Positions 1-8,217 of a DNA stretch of 64,000 nt are shown here, piece after piece (the first letter of the stretch is position 1; every line of letters starts with the position of its first letter). The notes beneath the pieces are model-generated. The model saw only the letters and a list, made by a program, of their open reading frames with translations. It made no database searches and was not told where the DNA came from. The translations under genes were made by a program, and so were the position numbers. This DNA is from UBA3537 sp038138145 (GTDB lineage: Bacteria; Bacteroidota; Bacteroidia; Flavobacteriales; Flavobacteriaceae): assembly GCA_038138145.1 (NCBI GenBank), contig JAYQDD010000006.1, positions 99,561 through 163,560 on the forward strand. The letters run 5' to 3'.

Positions 1-348
1 ACTCATCGTCCCCGAATAAATGACATTGATGGAAGAATTTGAACCATGATTGATGCCCGAAACACACAAATCTGGTTTTCTGTCCAGAAGTTCGTGAACA
101 GCTAGTTTTACACAATCGGCAGGAGTACCAGAGGTGCTGTATTCTTTTTGAGGGCCATTGTCAATATGTTCTTCTCTACAATACAAGGTGTCGTTAATGG
201 TTATGGCATGCCCCATACCACTTTGCGGACTGTCTGGTGCAACCACTACGACATCACCAATACGGTTCATAACTTTGATTAATGTTCTAATTCCCGGAGC
301 AGTAATTCCATCGTCATTGGTGACCAGAATGAGTGGTTTTTTTGACAT
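1..348 (-). CDS. surE: 5'/3'-nucleotidase SurE (N-terminal part, cut by window edge)
   Basis: The first 116 codons of SurE read leftwards off the window. SurE is a metal-dependent nucleoside-monophosphate phosphatase that acts on stationary-phase nucleotides. The family's metal-binding NDDG signature lies at about residues 8-11, followed by an APGIR stretch, a VAPDSPQSG loop, a GTPADCVK segment and SGIN.GSN near the cut, all in the expected order. The start ATG (346-348) is the only good one and is followed at once by MSKKPLILVTNDDG. The gene is divergent from the protease gene at 500, with about 150 bp between them. The family is usually about 250 residues, so roughly half is missing only because the window ends. 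Confidence 0.93.
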   Translation of the reverse strand, partial: MSKKPLILVTNDDGITAPGIRTLIKVMNRIGDVVVVAPDSPQSGMGHAITINDTLYCREEHIDNGPQKEYSTSGTPADCVKLAVHELLDRKPDLCVSGINHGSNSSINVIYSGTMS

Positions 349-368
349 ATTTTCTTTGTTTTCCTCTA

Positions 369-376
369 CAAAAGTA
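369..376 (-). promoter_or_regulatory. Putative -7 box for surE (TACTTTTG)
   Basis: On the minus strand this reads TACTTTTG, an exact match to the Bacteroidota -7 consensus TAnnTTTG, 20 nt before the surE ATG. No convincing TTTG -33 element is visible at the right distance, so this is a weak call. Confidence 0.35.
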
Positions 377-499
377 AGTATTTTGTTGGGGATTACTCAT
401 TTTTGAGTGCTTTAACAAAAAATTATGCGTTGTGAAGCCCTCGATTTTATAATTTTCTGTTATTTTGGGAACGAATTTTGATCAATATTACTCAAGTCT

Positions 500-2614
500 A
501 TGAAACATATTAATATTTTCCTGTTGTCCGTTTTTGTCGCATTCGCATCTTGTAGCTTTACGACCAAAACCTTTGATAATCCTGACAAGGATAAACTTTT
601 AATGCAATTGGTCACCTATTTGCTTGAACAAGGTCATTTTCAACCCAAAGATTTTAATGATGAATTTTCTGAAGAAGTATATACACGCTTTTTAAAAACT
701 GTAGATCCCTACAAACATTATTTTTACCGTTCGGACATCAAAGAATTTGAAGCGTACAAAACGGATTTAGATGATCAAATTAAAAACTATGATGTGCAGT
801 TTTTCAACCTTGTTTATGAACGTTTGACGCAAAGAATAGAGGAGTCCAAAGCGGTGTATTCGGATGTTTTAGCCCAACCATTTAATTATGATTTAGACGA
901 AACATATCAGTCTGATACCGATCAATTTGACTATGTATCCTCCAAAAAAGAGATGACAGACCGTTGGCGTAAGCAGCTAAAATTCAGCACATTAACGAAT
1001 TACCATGATTTGTTGTCCGACAATGAAACTGAAGAAGGAGAACAAGAAAAAACGAAAACTCAACTTGAAAAAGAAGCACGAGACGCAACACTAAAAAACT
1101 TGCAAGAAGTGTCGGTCTATTTTGATGACATGAGACGCGACGACTGGCTTTCGATGTACATCAATGCCATTTCAGAGTCTTTTGATCCACATACCTATTA
1201 TTTCGCGCCACAAGCCAAAGATCGCTTTGACGCAGAAATGTCTGGAAAATACGAAGGTATTGGCGCAAGACTTCAGAAAAAAATGGACAAAATCAGCATC
1301 ACTGAATTAATCTCAGGAGGTTCTGCTTGGCGACAAAACAAACTTCAAGTCGGCGACATCATTCTGAAAGTACGCCAAGAAGACGAAGAAGAAGCGGTTA
1401 GTATTGTAGGCATGCGTTTGGACGATGCCGTCAAACTCATCAAAGGCCCAAAAGGAACAAATGTGATTTTAACCCTAAAAAGAGTTGATGGAACTATTGA
1501 AGATTTGACCATTCCAAGAGATGAAATCGAGTTGGAAGAAACTTATGCAAAATCGAGTATTGTTGAAAAAGACAATTACAAATTTGGGATTATTAATTTA
1601 CCTAAGTTTTATATTGATTTTCAAGATGTCAACAGCAGAAACTCCACCACTGATGTCAAAAGAGAAATCGAACGTCTGAAGGCAGAGGGCATGGAAGGTT
1701 TGGTTTTGGATTTGCGCAACAATGGGGGAGGTTCCCTCAAAACAGCCGTAGAAATTGGTGGTTTATTCATCGAGGAAGGCCCTATTGTTCAGGTTCGTTC
1801 TACTGGTGAAGATCGACAGGTATTGAAAGATAGAGACCCAAGTGTCACTTGGGATGGGCCATTAGTGATATTGGTCAATGAATTTTCTGCATCAGCCTCA
1901 GAAATTTTGGCTGCAGCTATGCAAGATTATAAGCGTGCAATTGTTATTGGCAGCAAACAAACCTATGGAAAAGGCACGGTTCAAAATGTCATAGACCTTA
2001 ACCGAATGATTCGCAACAACACCAGTGGCGATATGGGTGCATTTAAATTTACAACCCAAAAATATTACCGTATCAATGGGGGTTCAACGCAGCTCGAAGG
2101 TGTCAAAAGTGACGTTGTCGTTCCAGACCGCTACAGTTATATCGATTTGGGTGAAAAAGATCAAGACAATCCATTGTCATGGGATGAAATTCAACCCGCT
2201 TCATATAAGCTTTGGGAAAGTTCTATTGATTATGAAACTACAGTCAAAAGAAGTAAAGAGCGTATGAATAACAGCCCCGAAATAAAACTTATAGATGAAA
2301 ATGCGCAGTGGATCAAAAAAGTTCGTTCAAAAAATATTTACAGTTTAAAGTACAGTGATTATGATGCAGATTTGAAGAACAATGAAAAGGAATCTGAGCG
2401 CTTTGATGCACTTTCTGATTACACCACAAATTTATCATTCGAATCTTTACCCTATGAAAAACCAATCATGGAGGCCGACTCCATTTTTAGAATCAAACGA
2501 GAGCGCTGGCATCAATCACTCAGTAAAGATATCTACATGGACGAAGCCCTTAATGTTTTGACCGATTTGAACAAAATGTTTAAAGTAAACAAGCTTTCTG
2601 TACTTAAAAATTAA
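500..2614 (+). CDS. prc: Tail-specific protease, carboxy-terminal processing peptidase (S41)
   Basis: A 704-residue periplasmic protease of the Prc/Tsp type, which degrades or trims envelope proteins from their C-terminus. It begins with a short hydrophobic segment ending in Cys18 (AFASC), a lipoprotein lipobox, so the protein is probably anchored to a membrane. Domains in order: a helical Tsp N-terminal region (about 25-235), a PDZ domain (about 245-335), the S41 peptidase core (about 355-560) and a Prc-type C-terminal extension. The catalytic dyad is visible: Ser465 in FSASASE and Lys491 in TYGKGTVQ, 26 residues apart. The next gene, an ABC permease, starts 8 nt after the stop, so the two are probably co-transcribed. 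The length matches the long Prc class rather than short CtpA proteases. Confidence 0.93.
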   Translation: MKHINIFLLSVFVAFASCSFTTKTFDNPDKDKLLMQLVTYLLEQGHFQPKDFNDEFSEEVYTRFLKTVDPYKHYFYRSDIKEFEAYKTDLDDQIKNYDVQFFNLVYERLTQRIEESKAVYSDVLAQPFNYDLDETYQSDTDQFDYVSSKKEMTDRWRKQLKFSTLTNYHDLLSDNETEEGEQEKTKTQLEKEARDATLKNLQEVSVYFDDMRRDDWLSMYINAISESFDPHTYYFAPQAKDRFDAEMSGKYEGIGARLQKKMDKISITELISGGSAWRQNKLQVGDIILKVRQEDEEEAVSIVGMRLDDAVKLIKGPKGTNVILTLKRVDGTIEDLTIPRDEIELEETYAKSSIVEKDNYKFGIINLPKFYIDFQDVNSRNSTTDVKREIERLKAEGMEGLVLDLRNNGGGSLKTAVEIGGLFIEEGPIVQVRSTGEDRQVLKDRDPSVTWDGPLVILVNEFSASASEILAAAMQDYKRAIVIGSKQTYGKGTVQNVIDLNRMIRNNTSGDMGAFKFTTQKYYRINGGSTQLEGVKSDVVVPDRYSYIDLGEKDQDNPLSWDEIQPASYKLWESSIDYETTVKRSKERMNNSPEIKLIDENAQWIKKVRSKNIYSLKYSDYDADLKNNEKESERFDALSDYTTNLSFESLPYEKPIMEADSIFRIKRERWHQSLSKDIYMDEALNVLTDLNKMFKVNKLSVLKN

Positions 2615-2622
2615 GTTTAACT

Positions 2623-3699
2623 ATGCAGGGATTAACGGCATTGGCGCTCCAAAAATTTAAACAGAGTTATTTGGGTGTAGCGAGTGTGTGTTTCATTCTC
2701 TTTGTAGGATTAATCTCTATTTTCGCTTACGTCTTTTCACCTGATAATACTCAATATGCCAATCAAATGCATGTGAGCATTCATTCAAAACCACCAGGTT
2801 TTGCCGTGCCCATGTTGGTGATACCCAATCCTGAAAAAAATCATCAAAATAAACTCAACCAACTCTTTTTTGGCTCTAAATTTCCCAATAGAGAGTTGCC
2901 TATTTCTTCATACAGAATTGAAGGTAAAAAATTGATTTATACGCCCTACGAAGCCAAAGATATTGAAGGATTAGAACAGTCAGTAGACTATTTTAAAACG
3001 CCAAAACCCTATGTAGTTTCAAAGACATTTCATTTGGGTACAGACAATTATGGCAGAGATGTTTTGAGTCGGGTTTTGGTGGGTGCACGGATATCTTTTT
3101 TTATTGGATTTGTGGCGGTTTTTATTTCTCTAATTATAGGTGTTTTTTTGGGGAGTATTTCGGGCTATTTCGGTGGAAAAATTGATAATCTGGTCATGTT
3201 CCTCATCAATGTGACCTGGTCTATTCCTACTTTATTGTTGGTTATTGCTATTACTCTGGCACTTGGAAAAGGGTATTGGCAAGTTTTTATTGCTGTAGGC
3301 CTCACCATGTGGGTAGAGGTCGCGCGTGTTGTTCGAGGGGAAGTCATGAGTGTCAAAGAACAACAATATATAACCGCAGCTCGAGCGTTGGGCTACACAA
3401 ATTTCAGAATAATTTTCAAGCACATTTTGCCTAATATTATGGCACCAGTAATTGTTATTTCAGCGGCCAATTTTGCTGCTGCGATTCTTATCGAAAGTGG
3501 CCTGAGTTTTCTAGGGATTGGTGCTCAACCACCCATGGCAAGTTGGGGTGCCATGATCAAGACGCACTACAATGCTATAGTTTTGGGGCAACCTTATCTC
3601 GCTATAATTCCAGGGTTGTGCATCATGAGTCTGGTGATGGCTTTCATGTTGATGGGCAACACTTTACGTGAAGCATTGGACGTCAAGGCAACATCCTAA
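2623..3699 (+). CDS. ABC transporter permease, DppC/OppC-like (peptide type)
   Basis: A 358-residue inner-membrane permease of the binding-protein-dependent (BPD_transp_1) family. The N-terminal segment (about 15-35) is a membrane anchor, followed by a periplasmic stretch of about 100 residues and then five further hydrophobic helices from about residue 150. The cytoplasmic EAA loop that contacts the ATPase is clear near residues 245-270 (ITAARALGYTNFRIIFKHIL). This architecture is that of OppC/DppC subunits for oligopeptides or dipeptides. No cognate DppB, ATPase or binding protein is in the window, which is common in this group where subunits are scattered. The substrate is inferred from the family only. 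It overlaps the convergent DUF4136 gene by 4 bp at the 3' end. Confidence 0.85.
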   Translation: MQGLTALALQKFKQSYLGVASVCFILFVGLISIFAYVFSPDNTQYANQMHVSIHSKPPGFAVPMLVIPNPEKNHQNKLNQLFFGSKFPNRELPISSYRIEGKKLIYTPYEAKDIEGLEQSVDYFKTPKPYVVSKTFHLGTDNYGRDVLSRVLVGARISFFIGFVAVFISLIIGVFLGSISGYFGGKIDNLVMFLINVTWSIPTLLLVIAITLALGKGYWQVFIAVGLTMWVEVARVVRGEVMSVKEQQYITAARALGYTNFRIIFKHILPNIMAPVIVISAANFAAAILIESGLSFLGIGAQPPMASWGAMIKTHYNAIVLGQPYLAIIPGLCIMSLVMAFMLMGNTLREALDVKATS

Positions 3700-4238
3700 T
3701 TTTTTTGTTGCGGCGGATATTTTGAAAGAATTGAAGACACAAATTTTTTGATGCGTTCAGCTTTACGTTCCATATTTGAACTCAAATACCCATGACCAAC
3801 GCCTTGCCAAACCAGTTCTTTTTTTTGTGCATCTATCAAATCTATAAATAGAGTTCCACGAGTAGAGTTAGTGACGTTGGTGTTGTTCCATCCCATCATC
3901 ATTGGATTCCATCCCCAGCCCCAACCCCAGCCATACATGCCAAAGTTGTTGTTGTATACATTCACTTCTTGGCGTTCTTTGGTAAAAATATTTATCAATA
4001 AATCAGGTGTTTTGGACTTTGCAAACCCCTTTGCCAAGAGTTCGGATTCTATGGCGCGTAAAATTCTACGTTTGTCCAAATCACTAATTTTTGCTTTGTC
4101 AATACCATCTTTAAAAAAGGCAAACGTTTTGTAGGTTTCAAAGTTAGCAGAACGGTCATAATCTGCCGCAACACGCACAGAATCGCAAGAAATTAGTGTA
4201 AATAACAGAAAAGCAAGCGGTAAAATGTGTTTTTTCAT
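3696..4238 (-). CDS. DUF4136 domain lipoprotein
   Basis: A 180-residue predicted lipoprotein. I chose the ATG at 4236-4238 because it gives MKKHILPLAFLLFTLISC, a textbook signal II peptide with Cys18 as the lipidated residue; the frame is open for 15 more codons upstream, but this would spoil the signal. The rest matches DUF4136: an early YDRSANFETYKTFAF strand, a helix with LDKRRILRAIESELLAKGF and a C-terminal GTLFIDLIDA / LVWQG section. A Gly-Trp-rich loop (four GW repeats followed by Asn/Met) lies near residues 102-120. Function is unknown; the family is envelope-associated. It lies 19 bp upstream in coordinate terms of the urocanase stop, and both read left, so it may be the last gene of that unit. 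Confidence 0.8.
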   Translation of the reverse strand: MKKHILPLAFLLFTLISCDSVRVAADYDRSANFETYKTFAFFKDGIDKAKISDLDKRRILRAIESELLAKGFAKSKTPDLLINIFTKERQEVNVYNNNFGMYGWGWGWGWNPMMMGWNNTNVTNSTRGTLFIDLIDAQKKELVWQGVGHGYLSSNMERKAERIKKFVSSILSKYPPQQKN

Positions 4239-4257
4239 AATGATGTAATTTAATTTG

Positions 4258-6264
4258 TTAAATCTGATCAAAAAGCGTGTCATCTACGTTGTTTGGAAGG
4301 GTAACCTTCAAGTTTGGTTCTTGTTGCATGGCTCTTTTTATAGCAAAAGTAGCGCCTTTATTTCGTGCCCAATTTCGTCTAGAAATGCCATTATTTACAT
4401 CCCAAAACAACATCGATTTTAAACGTTTTTCAGCTTCTTTAGAACCATCAAGAACCATACCAAACCCACCATTAATGACTTCACCCCATCCCACTCCACC
4501 GCCATTATGAATGCTTACCCATGTGGCACCTCTAAAGCTATCGCCAATGACATTGTGGATGGCCATATCGGCTGTAAATTTTGAGCCATCATAAATATTG
4601 CTTGTTTCTCGATACGGGGAATCAGTACCGGAAACGTCGTGGTGATCACGTCCTAAAACAATTGGGCCAATTTCACCATTGGCAATTGCAGTATTAAACG
4701 CTTCAGCAATTTTTATTCGACCTTCCGCATCAGCATATAAAATACGGGCTTGTGATCCTACAACAAGATTGTTTTTTTGAGCACCTTTAATCCATTGAAT
4801 ATTATCGTTCATTTGCTGTTGAATTTCTGAAGGAGCAGTTGCTTGTATACGTTCAAGAACTTCACATGCAATGGCATCTGTTTTAGCTAAATCTTTTTCA
4901 TATCCACTGGCACAAACCCAACGGAAAGGGCCAAAACCATAGTCAAAACACATAGGTCCCATAATATCTTGCACATAGCTTGGATAGATGAAATCTTCGC
5001 CATTGGCTTTTAAAATATCAGCGCCAGCTCTTGATGCTTCCAATAAAAAGGCATTCCCATAATCAAAAAAGTAAGTTCCTTTTTGGGTGTGTTTTTTGAT
5101 GATTTCTGCATGACGAATCAAGCTTTTTTGTACGATTTGTTTAAATTCTTTAGGATGATTTCGCATCATTTCATTGGCATCATCAAAAGCTAAACCAACA
5201 GGGTAATAACCTCCTGCCCATGGATTATGTAAAGATGTTTGATCGCTTCCTAATTCAATGAAAATATCAGCTTCGTAAAAAGCTTCCCAAACGTCGATTA
5301 CATTCCCTTGGTAGGCAATAGAAACCACTTCTTTTTTTTCTTTTGCAACTTCAACCCGTTCTACAAGCTTATCTATTTCATAGAGTACTTCATCGACCCA
5401 ACCTTGTTGGTATCTTGTTTGTGTAGCTTTGGGGTTTACTTCGGCACAAATGGTGATACATCCAGCAATGTTCCCTGCTTTGGGCTGTGCGCCACTCATA
5501 CCGCCCAAACCAGCAGTGAGGAAAATATGGCCCCGTGGTGATTTATTTATTTTTCTAAAAGCATTCAATACGGTAATAGTTGTGCCATGAACAATGCCTT
5601 GTGGACCAATATACATATAACTTCCTGCAGTCATTTGACCAAATTGAGTAACACCTAATGCATTAAATTTTTCCCAATCATCGGGCTGAGAATAATTTGG
5701 AATCATCATTCCGTTGGTGACCACAACTCTTGGTGCATTTTTATGCGAAGGAAAAAGCCCCATAGGGTGACCAGAATACATGACCAAGGTTTGTTCGTCG
5801 TTCATTTCGGACAAATATTTCATGGTCAATCGGTACTGCGCCCAATTTGAAAAAACGGCACCATTTCCACCATAGGTAATCAATTCGTGCGGGTGTTGCG
5901 CCACAGCATCGTCCAAATTATTTTGAATCATCAACATGATGGCTGCTGCTTGTCTGCTTTTCGCAGGATATTCGTCTATTGGACGTGCATAAATTTTGTG
6001 ATGGGGTCGAAAACGGTACATATAAATTCGTCCGTACTCATCCAATTCATTTTTAAATTCTTTAATGAGCACAGGATGAAATTTTTTATCAAAATAACGC
6101 AACGCATTTCTGAGGGCTAGTTTTTGTTCTTCAGCATTTAGGATGGCCTTGCGCTTTGGCGCATGATTGTAAGAAGGGTCAAAAGGTCTTAGTGGAGGTA
6201 ATTCTTTGGGAATTCCTTCTAAAATCTCGTCTTTAAAAGTATTTAAATTCGGTGTCATGGGCAT
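4258..6264 (-). CDS. hutU: Urocanate hydratase
   Basis: A 668-residue urocanase, which hydrates urocanate to imidazolonepropionate in histidine breakdown using tightly bound NAD+. Visible marks are the TYGGNGAVFSNWAQYR block, the Rossmann-like TAGLGGMSGAQ loop, FDYGFGPFRWVCASGY with the catalytic Cys451, and GGVGWGEVINGGFGMVLDG near the end. It is about 110 residues longer than the E. coli/Pseudomonas form; such long urocanases are known in Bacteroidota. The start is the ATG at 6262-6264, which overlaps the TGA of the preceding small gene (TGATG), suggesting translational coupling; ATG 6256-6258 is an alternative. No hutH, hutI or hutG is in the window, so the rest of the pathway must lie elsewhere. 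Confidence 0.93.
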   Translation of the reverse strand: MPMTPNLNTFKDEILEGIPKELPPLRPFDPSYNHAPKRKAILNAEEQKLALRNALRYFDKKFHPVLIKEFKNELDEYGRIYMYRFRPHHKIYARPIDEYPAKSRQAAAIMLMIQNNLDDAVAQHPHELITYGGNGAVFSNWAQYRLTMKYLSEMNDEQTLVMYSGHPMGLFPSHKNAPRVVVTNGMMIPNYSQPDDWEKFNALGVTQFGQMTAGSYMYIGPQGIVHGTTITVLNAFRKINKSPRGHIFLTAGLGGMSGAQPKAGNIAGCITICAEVNPKATQTRYQQGWVDEVLYEIDKLVERVEVAKEKKEVVSIAYQGNVIDVWEAFYEADIFIELGSDQTSLHNPWAGGYYPVGLAFDDANEMMRNHPKEFKQIVQKSLIRHAEIIKKHTQKGTYFFDYGNAFLLEASRAGADILKANGEDFIYPSYVQDIMGPMCFDYGFGPFRWVCASGYEKDLAKTDAIACEVLERIQATAPSEIQQQMNDNIQWIKGAQKNNLVVGSQARILYADAEGRIKIAEAFNTAIANGEIGPIVLGRDHHDVSGTDSPYRETSNIYDGSKFTADMAIHNVIGDSFRGATWVSIHNGGGVGWGEVINGGFGMVLDGSKEAEKRLKSMLFWDVNNGISRRNWARNKGATFAIKRAMQQEPNLKVTLPNNVDDTLFDQI

Positions 6265-6425
6265 CAATTTTTTATTTTTTTGGAGGTGTTAAATCCATAA
6301 GGACAATGTCTGCAATTGCTTTCACAACAATATCCGCGTTTCAAATGATATTGTTCTGTAAAACACCGATATCCTTCTGGAGTCCAATAAAAATCACCTT
6401 CTTCTATGGGTATTCTTTTGTTCAT
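6264..6425 (-). CDS. Small Cys-rich protein, DUF5522-like
   Basis: A 53-residue protein starting at ATG 6423-6425 (MNKRIPIEEGDFYW). It has five cysteines in its C-terminal half, in the cluster RGYCCESNCRHCPYG, which resembles the small DUF5522 family. The spacing suggests a metal site, but the function is not known. Its stop codon overlaps the urocanase start codon, so the two are almost certainly made from one mRNA. The frame is open nine codons further upstream, but the ATG chosen starts the conserved part and lies 6 nt after a good -7 box. Confidence 0.7.
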   Translation of the reverse strand: MNKRIPIEEGDFYWTPEGYRCFTEQYHLKRGYCCESNCRHCPYGFNTSKKIKN

Positions 6426-6431
6426 TTCTAA

Positions 6432-6439
6432 CAAATATA
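6432..6439 (-). promoter_or_regulatory. Putative -7 box for DUF5522-hutU (TATATTTG)
   Basis: On the minus strand this reads TATATTTG, an exact TAnnTTTG match. Only 6 nt separate its last base from the ATG of the small Cys-rich gene, so transcription would begin at or within about 2 nt of the start codon. No -33 element is obvious. Confidence 0.4.
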
Positions 6440-6554
6440 GTGTAAATTTCAAAGAACATTGATGCGCTTATTTTACAAACAAATAGAATTTTTCAGCTAT
6501 GGTCAAATGCTTTAAAGATTTGTATTTTTACATTTTAAGCACTTTACATATTTA

Positions 6555-7445
6555 ATGCTCGACACACGACAGATTGAAAATATAAAATTAACAGCTCAAC
6601 TTTCTTTGAAACCAGAGTTTAGAATTCACCCTACGGTTTCTGGAAATAAGTACAGAAAACTGAAGTATAACATTCAAGCCGTGCTTGATGGTAATTTTCA
6701 GGGGATATTGACTTTTGGCGGAGCATTTTCAAATCATATCGCTGCAACTGCAGCTGTAGGCAAAGACCTAAATATTCCTACAGTGGGAATTATTCGTGGA
6801 GAAGAATTGACTAGGGGTATGGATTCTAATCCAACACTTTCGTACGCAAAAGCTTGTGGGATGCATTTAGAATTTATAAGTCGTGCTGCCTACCGACAAA
6901 AAACTGAGGATTCATTTCTTGATAGTTTTAAAAAAAAATACCCCAAATTTTATATCATCCCAGAAGGGGGTACCAACGCATTGGCCATAGATGGGTGTAG
7001 AGAGATTTTGACTGAAGCCGATCATGAGTTTGATGTCATTTGTTGTGCTGTGGGTACTGGAGGAACCATCTCTGGCTTGATTAATTCTAGTCTTCCTCAT
7101 CAAAAAATAATTGGATTTCCTGCTCTAAAAGGCACATTTTTAAGGGAAGATATTTGTAAATTTGCACAACAATCCAATTGGGATTTATGTCATGAATACC
7201 ATTTTGGTGGATATGCAAAAGTGAATTTGGAGTTGATTCAATTTATCAATAAGTTTAAACAAGAATTTGAACTTCCTTTGGATCCAATTTATACAGGAAA
7301 AATGATGTTTGGAATTTTTGATTTGATTCAAAAAGGATTTTTTTCAAAATCTGAAAAAATATTAGCAATTCACACTGGTGGATTGCAGGGAATAGAAGGC
7401 ATGAATCATTATTTAAAGAAACACAATTTAGAGTTAATCGCATGA
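6555..7445 (+). CDS. PLP enzyme, 1-aminocyclopropane-1-carboxylate deaminase / D-cysteine desulfhydrase family
   Basis: A 296-residue fold-type II PLP enzyme. The cofactor lysine is Lys32 in VSGNKYRKL, and the phosphate-binding glycine loop is VGTGGTISGL (about 175-185). LTFGGAFSNHIAATAA (about 55-70) is the substrate-binding Ser-Asn-His region of the ACC deaminase/D-cysteine desulfhydrase group. The protein is slightly shorter than the usual 320-340 residues. I cannot tell ACC deamination from D-cysteine desulfuration by sequence; in bacteria without ACC the second or a related D-amino-acid reaction is more likely. The stop overlaps the next gene's ATG (ATGA), so it is coupled to the glucosaminidase gene. 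Confidence 0.82.
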   Translation: MLDTRQIENIKLTAQLSLKPEFRIHPTVSGNKYRKLKYNIQAVLDGNFQGILTFGGAFSNHIAATAAVGKDLNIPTVGIIRGEELTRGMDSNPTLSYAKACGMHLEFISRAAYRQKTEDSFLDSFKKKYPKFYIIPEGGTNALAIDGCREILTEADHEFDVICCAVGTGGTISGLINSSLPHQKIIGFPALKGTFLREDICKFAQQSNWDLCHEYHFGGYAKVNLELIQFINKFKQEFELPLDPIYTGKMMFGIFDLIQKGFFSKSEKILAIHTGGLQGIEGMNHYLKKHNLELIA

Positions 7446-8212
7446 GACGCATTGTAGTACTGATTTTGTTAGGCATGATTTTGTCCAGCTGTGGTGCTCG
7501 AAAAAGAGCAAACCAAAAAAACCGGGTTGATGTTAAAATCAATACCTCTCAACTTCCTGAAACCCCTTCAGTAGTCATTTCACCAACTTACAATTCTACT
7601 GAGGATTATATTACTTTTTTTAGGGCAGTCGCTATCCATGAAATGAAACTTTATGGAATTCCTGCTAGCATTACTTTGGCACAAGGGATTTTGGAATCTG
7701 GTTCTGGGAAAGGGCGCTTGGCTAGAGAAGCTAACAATCATTTTGGGATCAAATGTCATGATTGGAAAGGACCTCGAATTTACCACGATGATGATCGAGC
7801 ACAAGAGTGTTTTAGAAAATATAATGACCCTAATCAATCGTATAGAGACCATTCTTTATTTCTTGCCAAAAGAAAGCGTTACGCAAATTTGTTTAAATAC
7901 AAGCCCACAAATTATAAAGCATGGGCAAAAGGATTGAAAAAGGCAGGTTATGCTACGGACCCAAAGTACCCTCAAAAGCTGATCAGTTTAATCGAACGCT
8001 ACAAATTGTACCGTTATGATATCTTTGACAAAAAAGCCAAAAATAAAAATAATCAACAGCAAATAGCAGAAACGCATATTGTTCAAAAAGGAGACACACT
8101 GTATTCGATTTCAAAACGCTACAATACTACTGTGGAACGTTTAAAATCTGTTAACAAACTCAATTCCAATGAATTAAACATTGGGCAAGCACTTATCATT
8201 AGACCAAATTAA
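7442..8212 (+). CDS. Glucosaminidase-LysM lipoprotein (peptidoglycan hydrolase)
   Basis: A 256-residue exported murein hydrolase. Residues 1-18 (MRRIVVLILLGMILSSCG) form a lipoprotein signal with Cys17. A glucosaminidase (GH73/FlgJ-like) domain spans about 45-195, including the ITLAQGILESGSGKGRLA catalytic-Glu segment, NNHFGIKCH and a GYATDPKY tyrosine motif. A single LysM domain (about 208-255, HIVQKGDTLYSISKRYN...) gives peptidoglycan binding. It probably cuts N-acetylglucosaminyl bonds in the cell wall during growth. It overlaps the PLP enzyme stop by 4 bp and is followed 5 bp later by hemL, so all three may form one transcript. Confidence 0.9.
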   Translation: MRRIVVLILLGMILSSCGARKRANQKNRVDVKINTSQLPETPSVVISPTYNSTEDYITFFRAVAIHEMKLYGIPASITLAQGILESGSGKGRLAREANNHFGIKCHDWKGPRIYHDDDRAQECFRKYNDPNQSYRDHSLFLAKRKRYANLFKYKPTNYKAWAKGLKKAGYATDPKYPQKLISLIERYKLYRYDIFDKKAKNKNNQQQIAETHIVQKGDTLYSISKRYNTTVERLKSVNKLNSNELNIGQALIIRPN

Positions 8213-8217
8213 ACCTT

